A stretch of DNA of 64,000 nt. It comes from RGIG6353 sp045660745 (GTDB lineage: Bacteria; Bacillota; Clostridia; Oscillospirales; SIG627). The stretch spans positions 21,585 to 85,584 of the forward strand of contig JAZREJ010000014.1 in assembly GCA_045660745.1 (NCBI GenBank). Direction: 5' to 3'. The position numbers and the translations under genes are program-made. How positions within the stretch are numbered: the stretch's first letter is position 1; every line of letters starts with the position of its first letter. Shown here piece after piece: positions 17,819-28,700 of this stretch. The notes under the pieces were generated by a model. It had not been told where the DNA came from. It saw only the letters and a list, made by a program, of their open reading frames with translations, and searched no databases.

Positions 17819-18830
17819 TTTCTGCCTCTTTTCTGTTATTGCGCCAGGAATCTGCCACTTCGGAAATTTCTCCTACAACACCGGTATCAACAAAGGCTAT
17901 TGCCTGACGGCATGCAGAAAACAGAGCCTTCTCGCCTGAGTTACCGTGCGCCTTTATAACAGGCTTTGCAACTCCGAGAAGCGGTGCTCCGCCATACTCG
18001 GTATAATCCATTCTCTTTTTAAGAGCTTTTGCCTCTTTTGACAGGAACAGTGCGGCTATCTTGGTTTTGATATTTTTGAAAAGAAGTCCTTTAAGGGTTG
18101 CCGACAAGAACTTACCAAAGCCCTCAACGAGCTTAAGTATTATATTTCCCGTATATCCGTCTGCAACAAGCACATCGCACACGTCTTCAACAACGTCGCG
18201 TCCTTCTATGTTTCCTATAAAATTAATGCTCTTATCCTGTGAAAGGATACCGTATGTCTCGCATACAAGGGCGGTACCCTTAGTCTCCTCGGTTCCGTTG
18301 TTGATAAGGGCAACTCTCGGATTTTCGAGCGAGAGCATATTTTTTGCATATATAGAGCCCATAACGGCAAACTGATGCATACTTTTTGCATCGGGCTCAA
18401 CGTTTGCACCCGAATCCACAAGCAAAAACGGCTTATTCAAGGGAATGAGTGCGCCGATACAAGCCGCCTTCACGCCCTTTATCTTTCTGAGTATAAGGGT
18501 TGCACCCGCAACGAGTGCGCCCGTATTTCCGGTGGAAATAAACGCATCTCCTTCTCCGTCACGCAGAAGAGCAAGTCCCGTTGACATGGAAGAATCCTTC
18601 TTTGATTTTATGACTACAAGATAGTCATCCTCCATAGTTACCACTGATTCGGCATGTACTATCCTTATTTCTTCTTCTTTTCTGTTTATCTGTTCAAGTG
18701 CCGATCTGATACTGTCCTCTTTGCCAACGAGAGTTATGTCACAGCCAAGCTCATCAAGGGCGCGGAAGGCTCCCTTTACAGCCTCAACAGGTGCGGCATC
18801 TCCGCTCATTACGTCAATTATCAGTCTCAT
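17811..18830 (-). CDS. plsX: Phosphate acyltransferase PlsX
   Basis: A 339-residue enzyme that makes acyl-phosphate from acyl-ACP for phospholipid synthesis. The N-terminal IDVMSGDAAPVEAVKGAFRA, the central STGNTGALVAGATLILR and GALIPLNKPFLLVDSGANVE, and the later GNIEGRDVVEDVCDVLVADG and GNIILKLVEGF are typical of the family. Length is normal. The ribosome site AAGGAG lies within the last codons of trmFO, and the 3' end overlaps rnc. Confidence 0.96.
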   Translation of the reverse strand: MRLIIDVMSGDAAPVEAVKGAFRALDELGCDITLVGKEDSIRSALEQINRKEEEIRIVHAESVVTMEDDYLVVIKSKKDSSMSTGLALLRDGEGDAFISTGNTGALVAGATLILRKIKGVKAACIGALIPLNKPFLLVDSGANVEPDAKSMHQFAVMGSIYAKNMLSLENPRVALINNGTEETKGTALVCETYGILSQDKSINFIGNIEGRDVVEDVCDVLVADGYTGNIILKLVEGFGKFLSATLKGLLFKNIKTKIAALFLSKEAKALKKRMDYTEYGGAPLLGVAKPVIKAHGNSGEKALFSACRQAIAFVDTGVVGEISEVADSWRNNRKEAEND

Positions 18831-18831
18831 C

Positions 18832-20145
18832 TTAAATCTCCTTAATTATGTTATCAATACGTTCAAGAGCGCGTCTTGATATCTCAGCGTTTCTTGCACT
18901 CTTTCCGCCCTTTACCTTTTTGTCAAGGGGAGTGATTATTCCGAAGTTCACGTTCATAGGCTGAAATTTAACAACCGACGGATTGGAAACGTAGTTTGAA
19001 AGAGCGCCGATAGCGGTTGTGGAATCAAAGGCAACAAGCTCCTGCCCGAGAGCCTGTCTTGCGGCGTTAAGCCCCGCAAGAAGTCCCGAGCTTGCCGATT
19101 CAAGGTATCCCTCAACTCCGGTCATCTGTCCCGCAAAGAAAATATTTTTCGCCTTCTTTAAGCGGTAGAAGTTATCAAGAAGCTTGGGTGAATCAATAAA
19201 CGTATTGCGGTGCATTACACCATAGCGCAAGAATGAAGCGTTTTTAAGCGCCGGTATAAGTCCGAATACTCTCTTCTGCTCACCAAAGGTGAGATGGGTC
19301 TGGAAGCCTACGATATTGTACATTGTAGCAGAGCTGTTATCCTGTCTGAGCTGTACGACGGCATAAGGCTCACGTCCCGTGCGTGGGTCGGTGAGACCTA
19401 CAGGCTTCATGGGGCCAAACAAAAGAGTATCGTGTCCTCGGGACGCCATTACCTCAACAGGCATACACGCCTCAAAAACCTTCGGGTCTTCTTCCTCAAA
19501 GCCGTGAAGATGTGCGGTCTCGGCAGTTATAAGCTCCCGCCAGAACAAATCGTATTCCTCGCGTGTCATCGGGCAGTTTATGTATGCCGCCTCCCCTTTA
19601 TCCCACCTCGAAGCAATAAACGCGGTGGAAAAATCTATGGAATCCTTTTCAACAATCGGAGCAGCTGCATCGTAAAAAGACAGGGAATCGGTATCAAGAT
19701 AGCCCGAGAGAAACTCAGCGAAAACGCCGTCGGTAAGAGGACCAGTTGCAACAACGGTTATCTCATCCTCATCAATAGACGTCACTTCCTCCGACACCAC
19801 TTCTATATTTTCGTTATTATTGATTTTTTCTGTGATATATTTTGAAAAGCCCTCTCTGTCCACAGCAAGACAGCCCCCCGCGGGTACACGGCAGACGTGT
19901 GCCGCTTCCATCACGAGGCTGGATAGCTTCGTCATCTCCGCTTTAAGAAGTCCTACGGCATTTTCAAGGCTGTCGGAGCGCAGAGAGTTTGAACAAACAA
20001 GCTCTGCCATATAGGGAGAGGTATGTGCGGGAGAATATCTGCGGGGCTTCATCTCATAAAGCTTGACCTTGACCCCGAGTCGGGAAGCCTGCCATGCCGC
20101 TTCAACACCCGCAAGTCCCGCACCTATTACTTTGATACTACTCAT
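18832..20145 (-). CDS. trmFO: Methylenetetrahydrofolate--tRNA-(uracil-5-)-methyltransferase TrmFO
   Basis: A 437-residue folate- and FAD-dependent enzyme that methylates uridine 54 in the tRNA T-loop. The FAD motif VIGAGLAGVEAAWQASRLGV is at the N-terminus, followed by YEMKPRRYSPAHTS and ELVCSNSLRSD, highly characteristic of the family. CPMTREEYDLFWREL and FFAGQMTGVEGYLESASSGL are further hallmarks. Length matches B. subtilis TrmFO. It follows topA with a four-base overlap, the gene order known from B. subtilis. Confidence 0.97.
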   Translation of the reverse strand: MSSIKVIGAGLAGVEAAWQASRLGVKVKLYEMKPRRYSPAHTSPYMAELVCSNSLRSDSLENAVGLLKAEMTKLSSLVMEAAHVCRVPAGGCLAVDREGFSKYITEKINNNENIEVVSEEVTSIDEDEITVVATGPLTDGVFAEFLSGYLDTDSLSFYDAAAPIVEKDSIDFSTAFIASRWDKGEAAYINCPMTREEYDLFWRELITAETAHLHGFEEEDPKVFEACMPVEVMASRGHDTLLFGPMKPVGLTDPRTGREPYAVVQLRQDNSSATMYNIVGFQTHLTFGEQKRVFGLIPALKNASFLRYGVMHRNTFIDSPKLLDNFYRLKKAKNIFFAGQMTGVEGYLESASSGLLAGLNAARQALGQELVAFDSTTAIGALSNYVSNPSVVKFQPMNVNFGIITPLDKKVKGGKSARNAEISRRALERIDNIIKEI

Positions 20146-22400
20146 TTCTTCTCCTGTTTTGTCTTTTTAAGAGTTGGGCAGGAACGGTTGGAGCACACAG
20201 GGGCGTCTCCCGGCTTCTTTACTACCATATAGCCCTCGTTACAGTCGGGACACTTTTCACCCGTGGGCATATACCAAGTTGAAAAATCGCATTCGGGATA
20301 TCTGTCACATCCGTAGAACACACGCTTGCCCGCGCGCTTCATTATTACGTTGCCCGAACACTTTGGGCACTTAACTCCCGCTTCACGCGAAAGCTGCTTT
20401 GTATACTTACACTTGGGGTAATTCTCGCAAGCGTAAAACTCGCCGTAGCGTCCCTTTCTGAGCAACACCTTCGCACCGCAATCAGGACAGGTCATGCCGT
20501 CCACGGGAGTTGCCTCCTTCTTTTCCACAGGCTTACCGGTCGAATCAAGAGGCTTGGTGTTTTTGCATTCGGGATAGTTGGGACAAGCCGCAAACTGACC
20601 GAAGCGTCCTCTTTTTACTACCATCTTGGCGCCGCACTTTTCACAAACGATGTCAAGCTCCTTTTCGGTAGTCTTGGGAGATATCCTCTCTGCCTCCTTT
20701 TCAGCTTTATCCAAAAGTGCTGAAAAGTCACGGTAAAAGTTTTCAAGCATAGTAGTCCATTCAAGCTTACCTTCTGCTATATTATCAAGCTCGACTTCAA
20801 GATTTGCCGTGAATTTATAGTCTATTATCTTTGCAAAATAATCCGACATTATCTCAGTTATGACTTCTCCGAGAGCAGTAGGCTTGAAGAATTTTCCCTC
20901 ACGCTCAATATAGTCTCGCGCCAGAATAGTGGTAATGGTAGGAGCATAGGTAGAAGGACGGCCTATTCCCTTTTCCTCAAAGACCTTTATAAGGGTAGCT
21001 TCGGTGTATCTCAAGGGAGGCTGTGAAAATTTCTGCTTCGGTATAATTTCGAGAAGACGGAGAGGGTCGTTTTCTGAAAGAGGCGGGAATTTTATATTCT
21101 CCTCGTCCTCATCCTCCTCGTCGGGAGTAACGTTGTAAAGACTCATAAAACCGTCGAATTTAAGACTTTCGCCTCTGCCTGTGAAGGTAAAGGAATCCTT
21201 TGCGGTCGCTGCCTCGACTTCAACTGTGAGAGTATCATAAATCGCCGCCTCCATCTGGCTTGCAACGAATCTGCACCAGATAAGCCTGTAAAGCTTGTAC
21301 TGATCTGAGGAAAGATATTCCTTGATGCTGTCGGGAGTAATTGTAACGTCGGAGGGACGGATGGCTTCGTGTGCATCCTGTGAGTTATTACGAGCCTTGT
21401 AAACACGGCGTGTCTTTGGATAATACTTTTCACCGTAATTTGCCTTTATAAAGCTGCAAGCTGCCTCTGCCGCGTCATCCGAAACTCTTACCGAGTCTGT
21501 ACGCATATAGGTTATAAGACCGTGCTCTCCACGCTTTCCGAGTGAAACGCCCTCGTAAAGCTCCTGAGCGATATGCATGGTCTTTTTAGACTGAAAATTA
21601 AGCTTGCGGTTAGCCTCCTGCTGAAGATGCGAGGTGGTGAAGGGAGGTGCGGGAACCTTTTTCTTTGACCCCTTCTTCAAAATAGCAACACGGCATACAG
21701 CGCCTTCAAGACGAGAAAGCACTGCATCGCTCTCTTCTTTGTTGGTGAGTGCTATCTTTCCGCGCGAGTCGGAGGTAAGATGAAGCTTGAAGGAACGCTT
21801 TGCCTCTGTTTCAAACACTCCGTCAAGTGTCCATGACTCCTCGGAAACAAAATTGTTTATTTCCTTTTCTCTCTCAACAATAAGCTTTGCGGCAACCGAC
21901 TGAACACGTCCTGCCGAAAGTCCGTTTCTTACCTTCTTCCAGAGCAAGGGACTTATCTTATAGCCCACTATTCTATCAAGAAGACGGCGTGTCTGCTGAG
22001 AATCAACAAGGTCCATATTGATAGCGGTAGGATGAGCTATTGCCTCTTTTACCGCCTTTTTAGTTACCTCGTTGAAGGATGCTCTGAGGGTCTTTGACTC
22101 GTCAAGTCCGAGAACGGTTGCAAGATGCCAAGAAATTGCCTCTCCCTCTCGGTCAGGGTCGGTTGCAAGGTATACCTTATCCGCAAGCTTCGCCTCGCGT
22201 TTAAGCTCGTTTATAAGCTCTGCCTTGCCCCTTATATTTATATATTTTGCATTAAAATTATTTTCAATGTCAATTCCAAGGGTGCTCTTTGGAAGGTCTC
22301 GAACATGTCCTTTACTTGCAAGCACCTTATAGTTTGAACCAAGGTATCCCTTGATGGTGCTCGCTTTTGAGGGGGACTCAACAATAACAAGATTTGCCAT
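20142..22400 (-). CDS. topA: DNA topoisomerase I
   Basis: A type IA topoisomerase of about 752 residues that relaxes negative supercoils. It opens with MANLVIVESPSKASTIKGYL (Toprim), has the metal triad in ATDPDREGEAISWH, and the active-site tyrosine in GLITYMRTDS near residue 305. Four C-terminal zinc-ribbon modules follow (CEKCG...CPNYPEC, CPDCG...CENYPKC, CPKCS...CDRYPEC, CPDCN...CSNRSC). A start 18 bases upstream overlaps the dprA stop, but AAAGGAG stands five bases before the ATG at 22400, so that one is chosen. The dprA-topA-trmFO order is conserved in Firmicutes. Confidence 0.97.
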   Translation of the reverse strand: MANLVIVESPSKASTIKGYLGSNYKVLASKGHVRDLPKSTLGIDIENNFNAKYINIRGKAELINELKREAKLADKVYLATDPDREGEAISWHLATVLGLDESKTLRASFNEVTKKAVKEAIAHPTAINMDLVDSQQTRRLLDRIVGYKISPLLWKKVRNGLSAGRVQSVAAKLIVEREKEINNFVSEESWTLDGVFETEAKRSFKLHLTSDSRGKIALTNKEESDAVLSRLEGAVCRVAILKKGSKKKVPAPPFTTSHLQQEANRKLNFQSKKTMHIAQELYEGVSLGKRGEHGLITYMRTDSVRVSDDAAEAACSFIKANYGEKYYPKTRRVYKARNNSQDAHEAIRPSDVTITPDSIKEYLSSDQYKLYRLIWCRFVASQMEAAIYDTLTVEVEAATAKDSFTFTGRGESLKFDGFMSLYNVTPDEEDEDEENIKFPPLSENDPLRLLEIIPKQKFSQPPLRYTEATLIKVFEEKGIGRPSTYAPTITTILARDYIEREGKFFKPTALGEVITEIMSDYFAKIIDYKFTANLEVELDNIAEGKLEWTTMLENFYRDFSALLDKAEKEAERISPKTTEKELDIVCEKCGAKMVVKRGRFGQFAACPNYPECKNTKPLDSTGKPVEKKEATPVDGMTCPDCGAKVLLRKGRYGEFYACENYPKCKYTKQLSREAGVKCPKCSGNVIMKRAGKRVFYGCDRYPECDFSTWYMPTGEKCPDCNEGYMVVKKPGDAPVCSNRSCPTLKKTKQEKK

Positions 22401-22411
22401 ATTTTCTCCTT

Positions 22412-23512
22412 TTACCATTTCTTACCGTATCTGTTACCGGGTAATTCTTCTATTTCTCCGCATAGCTCAAGCTGTGTGAGCGCTACGAGTATTTTATTTA
22501 TTTTAAATTCATCAGTCACCATTCTGTCGGGAATATTGCGTCCCTCAAGAATACAAAGCATCACATGGTCTTTAACGGGTGAGCCGTAACTTTGCGCACC
22601 TTCGGAAACGTCTTTTTGTACAGACCTCGACTCTTCTTTTGCAGCTGTTTCTTTTGTGATAATTTCCTTTTTTCGGGGTACGTTACACCTCACGTCTATC
22701 ACAAACGCGCCATTCTCCGTAAGCATTCTGCATCCGGAAAAGCTGTCCCCGTCAATATTCGGGGCATACACGGGAATACCGTACGTTTTCGCATACTGTG
22801 CGGTTATGAGGGCACCGCTTTCTTCGGGCGCCTCGGGGATGTATACCTTTTTTGAAAGTCCTGCGATTATTCTGTTTCGTGCAGGAAACCATCGTGCACC
22901 CGTTCCGGGAGGATATTCCGATATGACCGCTCCGCCGCATCGCACTATTTCAGAAAACATACGCTCGTTTTTTTGCGGATATACCTTGTCTATATCGCAT
23001 CCGAGTACAGCAATACAAGGACTTTTATTCTCAAGCGCGGTTATAAGGCCAACCGTATCAATGCCCTCCGCTCCTCCACTTACCACGGTGCATCCTTCAT
23101 CTGTAAGCTCAGTCGCAAGGCGTTCCGCAAGACATTCTCCTTCATACGTTGAGGAACGTGTTCCAACAAAGCCGACACAGTTTTCCGAATTCAGAATACT
23201 TGCATCTCCTCTGACGTAGAGTACTATTGGAGGGTCGGGAATTTTCTTGAGCATCATCGGATAATCACTGTCAAAAAGCGATATTATCCGAATACGCTTC
23301 ATATCGCAATACCTAAGTATCTGCATTGCACGTTCAAGCCCCTTAAAGGATAGTCTTTTAACCTGCTTATCAGTAAATCCTTTTTCACAAAGTGTCTTTG
23401 CATCAGAGCCGTATATATCGAAAACCGAGTATTTTTCAAGCTTTTTCGACGCCGTCGGAAGGAAATTCATCGCATCGGCATACCACACAAGATACAAAAG
23501 CTCGTTTTTCAA
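22412..23512 (-). CDS. dprA: DNA-processing protein DprA
   Basis: A 366-residue protein that loads RecA on incoming single-stranded DNA during transformation. The Rossmann core carries VGFVGTRSSTYEGECLAERL and CTVVSGGAEGIDTVG, then VLGCDIDKVYPQKNERM and ARWFPARNRIIAGLS, all typical of DprA/Smf. A C-terminal winged-helix region follows (VMLCILEGRNIPDRMVTDEF). The start codon is TTG at 23512, sharing bases with the stop of the upstream methyltransferase gene and preceded by GGGGG at good spacing. Other competence genes are not in the window apart from a comEB-like deaminase. Confidence 0.93.
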   Translation of the reverse strand: MKNELLYLVWYADAMNFLPTASKKLEKYSVFDIYGSDAKTLCEKGFTDKQVKRLSFKGLERAMQILRYCDMKRIRIISLFDSDYPMMLKKIPDPPIVLYVRGDASILNSENCVGFVGTRSSTYEGECLAERLATELTDEGCTVVSGGAEGIDTVGLITALENKSPCIAVLGCDIDKVYPQKNERMFSEIVRCGGAVISEYPPGTGARWFPARNRIIAGLSKKVYIPEAPEESGALITAQYAKTYGIPVYAPNIDGDSFSGCRMLTENGAFVIDVRCNVPRKKEIITKETAAKEESRSVQKDVSEGAQSYGSPVKDHVMLCILEGRNIPDRMVTDEFKINKILVALTQLELCGEIEELPGNRYGKKW

Positions 23513-24267
23513 AATTTCCCCCTCTTTCTCATGGCATCGTAGAGTATGACCGAAGCCGCTGTGGACGCATTCAGACTTTCAACGTTGGAAATGGGGATTA
23601 TGATACGCGCGTGGCTTTTTTCAAGTGCTTTTTCCGAAAGCCCGTGACCCTCGTTACCTATCATTATGCATGCGCGTGAGGTGTCAAAATCCGCAACGTC
23701 CTGCGCATCGGAGGTAAGAGCGGCGGCATATATCTTCATGCCCGAAACCGATTCAAGCGCTGTGTCAATACTGTCAAATGATACGTAGGGCATACGGAAA
23801 ATCGCTCCCATTGTAGCTCTCACGGTCTTTGGAGACCAAACATCGGAAGAGGAAACTCCTATCACCTGACGGCAACCGAATGCTGCTGCGGAACGAAGCA
23901 CGGTACCAAGGTTCCCCGGGTCCTGCATTTCCTCAAGGAGAAGCACGCAGGAATCCCTTTCGGGGGTAAGAGTGAATTTTTTAAATACACAAAGAAGACC
24001 CTCCGGAGCACTCTGACCGCTCATTTTTTCATACACCTCATCGGTTACTGAATAAAGTGTTTCGGCTTTTATTTCATCGGGAGAAGAAAAAGAATCGGCA
24101 ACAAATGCTTCTGTCGGAACAAATCCCGCCGATACGGCTTCTCTGTAAAGCTTTATACCCTCGGTAAAAAAGCAGCCCGTTTCCTCTCTTCCCTTGGACG
24201 TTGATAAGGAGGCCACGCGTTTTACGGTATCGTTTTTTCGGGAGGTGATCCTGATTTTTTCGGTCAT
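23509..24267 (-). CDS. TrmH/SpoU-family RNA 2'-O-methyltransferase
   Basis: A 252-residue enzyme with the SPOUT knot motifs: CVLLLEEMQDPGNLGTVLRS (motif 1), VRATMGAIFRMPYVS (middle) and CIMIGNEGHGLSEKALEKSH with IPISNVESLNASTAASVILY (motifs 2 and 3). The N-terminal 100 residues form the L30-like substrate-binding domain (KGREETGCFFTEGIKLYREA). It should methylate a ribose in 23S rRNA or tRNA; the exact nucleotide is uncertain. It overlaps the radical SAM gene and dprA by four bases each. Confidence 0.9.
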   Translation of the reverse strand: MTEKIRITSRKNDTVKRVASLSTSKGREETGCFFTEGIKLYREAVSAGFVPTEAFVADSFSSPDEIKAETLYSVTDEVYEKMSGQSAPEGLLCVFKKFTLTPERDSCVLLLEEMQDPGNLGTVLRSAAAFGCRQVIGVSSSDVWSPKTVRATMGAIFRMPYVSFDSIDTALESVSGMKIYAAALTSDAQDVADFDTSRACIMIGNEGHGLSEKALEKSHARIIIPISNVESLNASTAASVILYDAMRKRGKF

Positions 24268-25190
24268 AGTCTTATACCCTGAAAGCTCTGCCGTCTTTCA
24301 AACTCCTTATCAATTTCATCAAGGAAGGAAAATTTCTTCCTTGTCCAAATCGGGGAAAGAAGAAGCTCGCCCCGTCCGTCTCCCGTAAGGCGTTCTATCA
24401 CGACCTCGGGAGGTATATATTCTATCTGATTGCACAAAAGGTGCACGTATTCATCTCTTTCAAAGTAAGGAAGAGCCCCTTCACGCCACATTTTCTCAAT
24501 GCCGCTTCCTTTCTCAACGTAAAGCAGATGCAGTTTCATGGCAAACGGGTGAAGCGCCCCGACTGTCTTAACGCTTTCGGTCATCTGCTCGGTGGACTCA
24601 CCCGGTAGTCCGTTTATAAGATGAACCGCAGTCTTTATACCTCTCTCCTTCAGTTTTTCGAAGGTTAAAAGAAAATCCTCAAAGGTATGCCCTCGGTTTA
24701 TTATCTCAAGAGTTTTATTGAAAATACTCTGAAGCCCAAGCTCTACTACAAAATAAGTCTTTTCGGAAAGCTCAGAGAAAAGGTCAAGTGTTTCATCTGA
24801 TATGCAATCCGGACGAGTGGACACCGTAAGTCCAACCGTTCCGGGAAGTGCAAGTGCTCTGTAATACACCTCTTTTAATACAGGAGTGGGAGCATAGGTA
24901 TTTGTATGTGTCTGAAAATATACGATGAACTTATCGGTGGGCCATTTTTTTAAAAGCACGTCGCGTGTGGAAAGATACTGCTCCTCAAGGCTTTTGTCGG
25001 AATTGGGTCCGGATCCGTCCGAACAAAAGATACATCCTCCGCAGGAGATTGTGCCGTCAATATTGGGGCAAGAAAAGCCCGCATCAACAGGAACCTTTAC
25101 CACCTTTGACCCGAATGTAGACTTAAGATGAAAATTATGAGTATGGTAGCGCTTATTGTCAAGCGAATACAAAAAATTACCGTTTGCCAC
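24264..25190 (-). CDS. TIGR01212-type radical SAM protein (YtqA-like)
   Basis: About 308 residues with the family's cysteine cluster CPNIDGTISCGGCIFC near residue 41, a glycine-rich region GLTVSTRPDCISDETL and FVVELGLQSIFNKTLEIINR, all typical of the elongator-like radical SAM family TIGR01212. Function is not established; RNA or cofactor modification has been proposed. Two in-frame GTG codons are possible. The one at 25199 is a single base after GGGGAGG and is too close; the one at 25190 has eight bases of spacing and is chosen. A strong promoter stands at 25218-25246, making this the first gene of a seven-gene operon ending at rnc. Confidence 0.85.
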   Translation of the reverse strand: MANGNFLYSLDNKRYHTHNFHLKSTFGSKVVKVPVDAGFSCPNIDGTISCGGCIFCSDGSGPNSDKSLEEQYLSTRDVLLKKWPTDKFIVYFQTHTNTYAPTPVLKEVYYRALALPGTVGLTVSTRPDCISDETLDLFSELSEKTYFVVELGLQSIFNKTLEIINRGHTFEDFLLTFEKLKERGIKTAVHLINGLPGESTEQMTESVKTVGALHPFAMKLHLLYVEKGSGIEKMWREGALPYFERDEYVHLLCNQIEYIPPEVVIERLTGDGRGELLLSPIWTRKKFSFLDEIDKEFERRQSFQGIRL

Positions 25191-25217
25191 AACGCACACC
25201 TCCCCATTTTATCTTCC

Positions 25218-25246
25218 ATAATAATATATGCTCCTCGGTTTGTCAA
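25218..25246 (-). promoter_or_regulatory. Promoter of the radical SAM-dprA-topA-rnc operon
   Basis: On the minus strand TTGACA, 17 bases, TATTAT, about 28 bases before the chosen GTG start. Confidence 0.75.
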
Positions 25247-25440
25247 TATAATTTTTTTATTCTTTCAGGATTTTACGACATTTATGTTACGATTTTCTAT
25301 ATTCCAAACCGACTCCGACTTGAAACCTGCAATCATCAATTGTCGAAGATGACTTTTTATTTTCCGAAAATTTTCTGCATAAAAAAGGAAGTATATGGCA
25401 GACTAAATATGAGAAAAATACGTGTTTTTTGGGGGCAAAA

Positions 25441-25707
25441 ATGATAAAAGGCTGTAATAGACGAGTAATAGTTGTAAAACATCCCGAGAGCGAAAGCTTT
25501 GAGGAAGCGTACTTCATTGTAAGGGAAGGAAAATTCAAGAGAAAAAGCGATACCGCAAGTCTTGTCGGAGAAGCAAACAGGCTTATAAACGGAGAAAGTA
25601 CACCGCATTTCCCAAAAAAGCCGAGGCTTTCAAGAGGCTTTTGCGCAGCTCTGTCTTTTGTTGCCGGAGCGGTGAGCTCTTTTCTGATTTTTTATAATAT
25701 AATGTAA
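25441..25707 (+). CDS. Small C-terminally anchored membrane protein, unknown function
   Basis: An 88-residue protein. A GGGGG tract lies about five bases upstream of the ATG. The first 60 residues are basic and soluble (VVKHPESESFEEAYFIVREG), and the end is one hydrophobic helix (GFCAALSFVAGAVSSFLIFY), so it is probably tail-anchored with its N-terminus inside. It lies just upstream of smc on the same strand, with a separate smc promoter following. No family was recognised. Base composition resembles its neighbours, and the coherent topology argues for a real gene. Confidence 0.65.
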   Translation: MIKGCNRRVIVVKHPESESFEEAYFIVREGKFKRKSDTASLVGEANRLINGESTPHFPKKPRLSRGFCAALSFVAGAVSSFLIFYNIM

Positions 25708-25715
25708 GAAAAATC

Positions 25716-25744
25716 TTGCTTTTTTTCAAGAAAAGGTATATAAT
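25716..25744 (+). promoter_or_regulatory. Promoter of the smc-ftsY operon
   Basis: TTGCTT, 17 bases, TATAAT, followed 49 bases later by the smc start with AAAGGAGG. Confidence 0.55.
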
Positions 25745-25793
25745 AAGATGTATATGTCATAAAGTGACACTTTTACCGAAAGGAGGCAGAAAA

Positions 25794-28700
25794 ATGTTTT
25801 TAAAAAGTCTGACGATGCATGGCTTTAAATCATTCCCCGACAAAACTACCATCAGCTTTGACCGAGGAATAACCGCCATCGTCGGCCCCAACGGAAGTGG
25901 AAAATCAAATATTTCGGACGCTGTGCGTTGGGTACTTGGTGAAATGTCTCCCAAAAGTCTTCGTGGCTCAAAAATGGAGGACGTTATTTTTAACGGAACC
26001 TCAAAGAGAAAGATGGCGGGATACGCCGAGGTAACAATGACGCTCGACAACACCGACAGAAAAAGCACCTTCGACGCAGATGAGATAGACGTGTGCAGAA
26101 GGCTTTATCGCTCGGGTGAGAGCGAATACTACATAAATAACAAACAGGTCAGACTGCGCGACGTTGTCGATATATTTCTTAATACAGGTATCGGACGTGA
26201 GGGCTATTCGGTTATCGGACAGGGTAAGATAGCCGACGTTATCAGCCGTAAGAACGATGAAAGACGCGGCATCTTTGAAGAGGCGGCAGGTATATCAAAG
26301 CTTCGCTACCAAAAGAAAGAGGCTGTATCAAAGCTTGAGAAGGTAGGAGTAAACCTTGAGCGTATCGGTGACATACTCACCGAAGTTGAGTCCCGACTCC
26401 CCTCTCTTAAACGCCAGAGCGAAAAGGCGGAAAAATATACTGTTTTGAAAAACGAGCGTACCGAGCTTGAGGTATCAAGCTTTGCCGCACGTATCGCCGC
26501 GATAGACAAGGAATCCGAAAAGACCTCGGAAAACCTTGCTCTTGAAGAAAAAACGCTTATGGAGACCGAAGCGGCAATCGAGGAGTCAGACCGTCTTGTA
26601 GACGTAAACTATCTGAAAACGGGAGAGGTAAAGGCATCCGAAAGCCGTGCGAGAGGCGAACGTGACGAGCTTCTTGCAAAGCTTTCCCGGGCAGTGTCCG
26701 AGCTCTCAATCCTTGAAAACGACACCGCACACTTTGAAACGACGAAGAAAGAAATTCTCTCGTCTATTGAAGAAAACAAAGAGAAGACCGTAGCTCTGGA
26801 CGAAGAGCGTGCGGCAATAGAAAAAAGAGTTTCCGAGATTCTTACCGAGCTTGAAGAAAACAGCGCTCTTAAAGAAAAAAATCTCAAAGAGACGGAAAAC
26901 ACAAGAGCCGCTATCCTCTCACTCCGCGACAGGGTACACGAAGCGGAAGAGGCAAGAGAAAAAATACTCTCGGAAAAGAATGAGAACGACCTTATACTCA
27001 AAGAGGGCGAAAGCTATAACGCCATCCGACGCGAGCGTCTTGACAAGGTATCCGAGCAAAAGGCTTCAACGGAAGCAGCTCTGAAAAAAGCAGTTTCCGA
27101 AAAGAAGGCAAGCGAAAAGGCAACAGACGAGAAGAGCGACAGTCTTGAGGACATTGAAATAAGTCTTTCAAACGACAGAGAAAAGCTTCGTGAATTCGAA
27201 GAGGTATGCGACACGCTTTCGGAAAAGAAGCAAAAGCTCCGTCTTAAGCTTCTTGAGGTAAACCAGCGCCGCGAAACGCTTGAGCGAATGGAAAGACTTC
27301 TTGAGGGCTTCTCGGGAAGCGTCAAGGCAGTCATGTCGGCAAGCGAGCTTTCGGGAATACACGGCCCCGTATCAAAGCTTATCGTAACAGATGCCGAATA
27401 CATTACGGCAATCGAGACATGTCTCGGAGCCGCAATGCAAAATATAGTTGTTGAAAACGAGGATGCCGCAAAAGCTGCGATAGCCTACCTGAAAAGAACC
27501 AATTCGGGACGTGCGACCTTCCTTCCGCTGACCACTGTCAAAGGAAGCCTTGCGGACGTTTCGGCTGTCAAGAAAATGAGAGGCTTCATCTCGGTTGCAA
27601 GCGAGCTTGTAAGATGCGATGAAAAATACCGCGACATTGTAAATCAGCTTCTCGGACGCACCGTTGTGTGCGACACGATAGATTCTGCAACTCCCCTGGC
27701 ACGCGCACTTAACTTCAAGGTGAGAATAATCACCCTTGACGGACAGCTTATCAACGCAGGCGGCTCTTATACCGGCGGTCAGAGCCTTAAATCGAGCGCA
27801 ATACTCACCCGCCGTGCGGATATAGAGGAGCTTGAGCGCGAGGGTGCAAGATACGAAAAGGAAATTTCCGAAATAAACGCTGAAATATCAGAAAAGCAGA
27901 AGGAGAAAAACGTTATCGAATCCTCCTTCCTTGAACGCGAGCGTGAAGCAGAGCTTTACCGCCGTGCACTTTTTGAAATAGAAAAGGAATATTCTGTAGT
28001 ACTTGAGCGTATTACTACCCTTGAAGAAAGCCTTGCCGCCATTACCGAAGAGTACGATTCCCTCTCACACACCGAAAACGTCACACGCGACACGATGTCG
28101 GGATTCGTCACAAAGAAGGCAGAGCTTGAAAAACGCCTTGCAGAGGCGACAAATACCCGCGAAGCGCTTGAAAGAGAGGTTCTTTCTGAGGAAGAAAGAC
28201 TTCTTGCCCTCAACGAAGAAGCGGGAGAGCTTACCCGTCAGCGCACAGAGCTTGAGGTAGAAAGCGCCTCCTTCTCTGAAAAGTGCGAGGGTATTTCCAA
28301 CATGAAGAAAGCGCTTGAAAGCGCTACGATTACATCCAAAGCAAGACTTGAGGAGCTTGATGCCCGCCGCGAAGGAGCTGCACGAAGCATTGCGGACAAG
28401 CTTGTTGAAAAGGACGGCATTGAAAAGCTCATTTCGGCAAAGGACGAAGAACTCAAGGCGCTTGAAGAAAAAATACGCACCCTTGAAGCAGAAGCTCTCG
28501 ACATACGCGCAAACCAAAAGAGCCTCGGAGAAAAGAAGGAGACAGCCTTCAAGCTTGTCACACAGCTCAAGGCAAAGGTCGATGAGCTTGCCCTTGAAAA
28601 GACGAATATACTCACCCGTCTTGCAGAAGACTACGACATGGACTTTGACATGGCGGTGGTATTTGCATCAAGTTCTCACTCCAATCATACTCTTTCTAAG

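Noticed and set aside
25716..25793. N-terminal extension of SMC
   Set aside because: It overlaps the promoter and lacks a ribosome site, whereas 25794 has AAAGGAGG and matches the family start.
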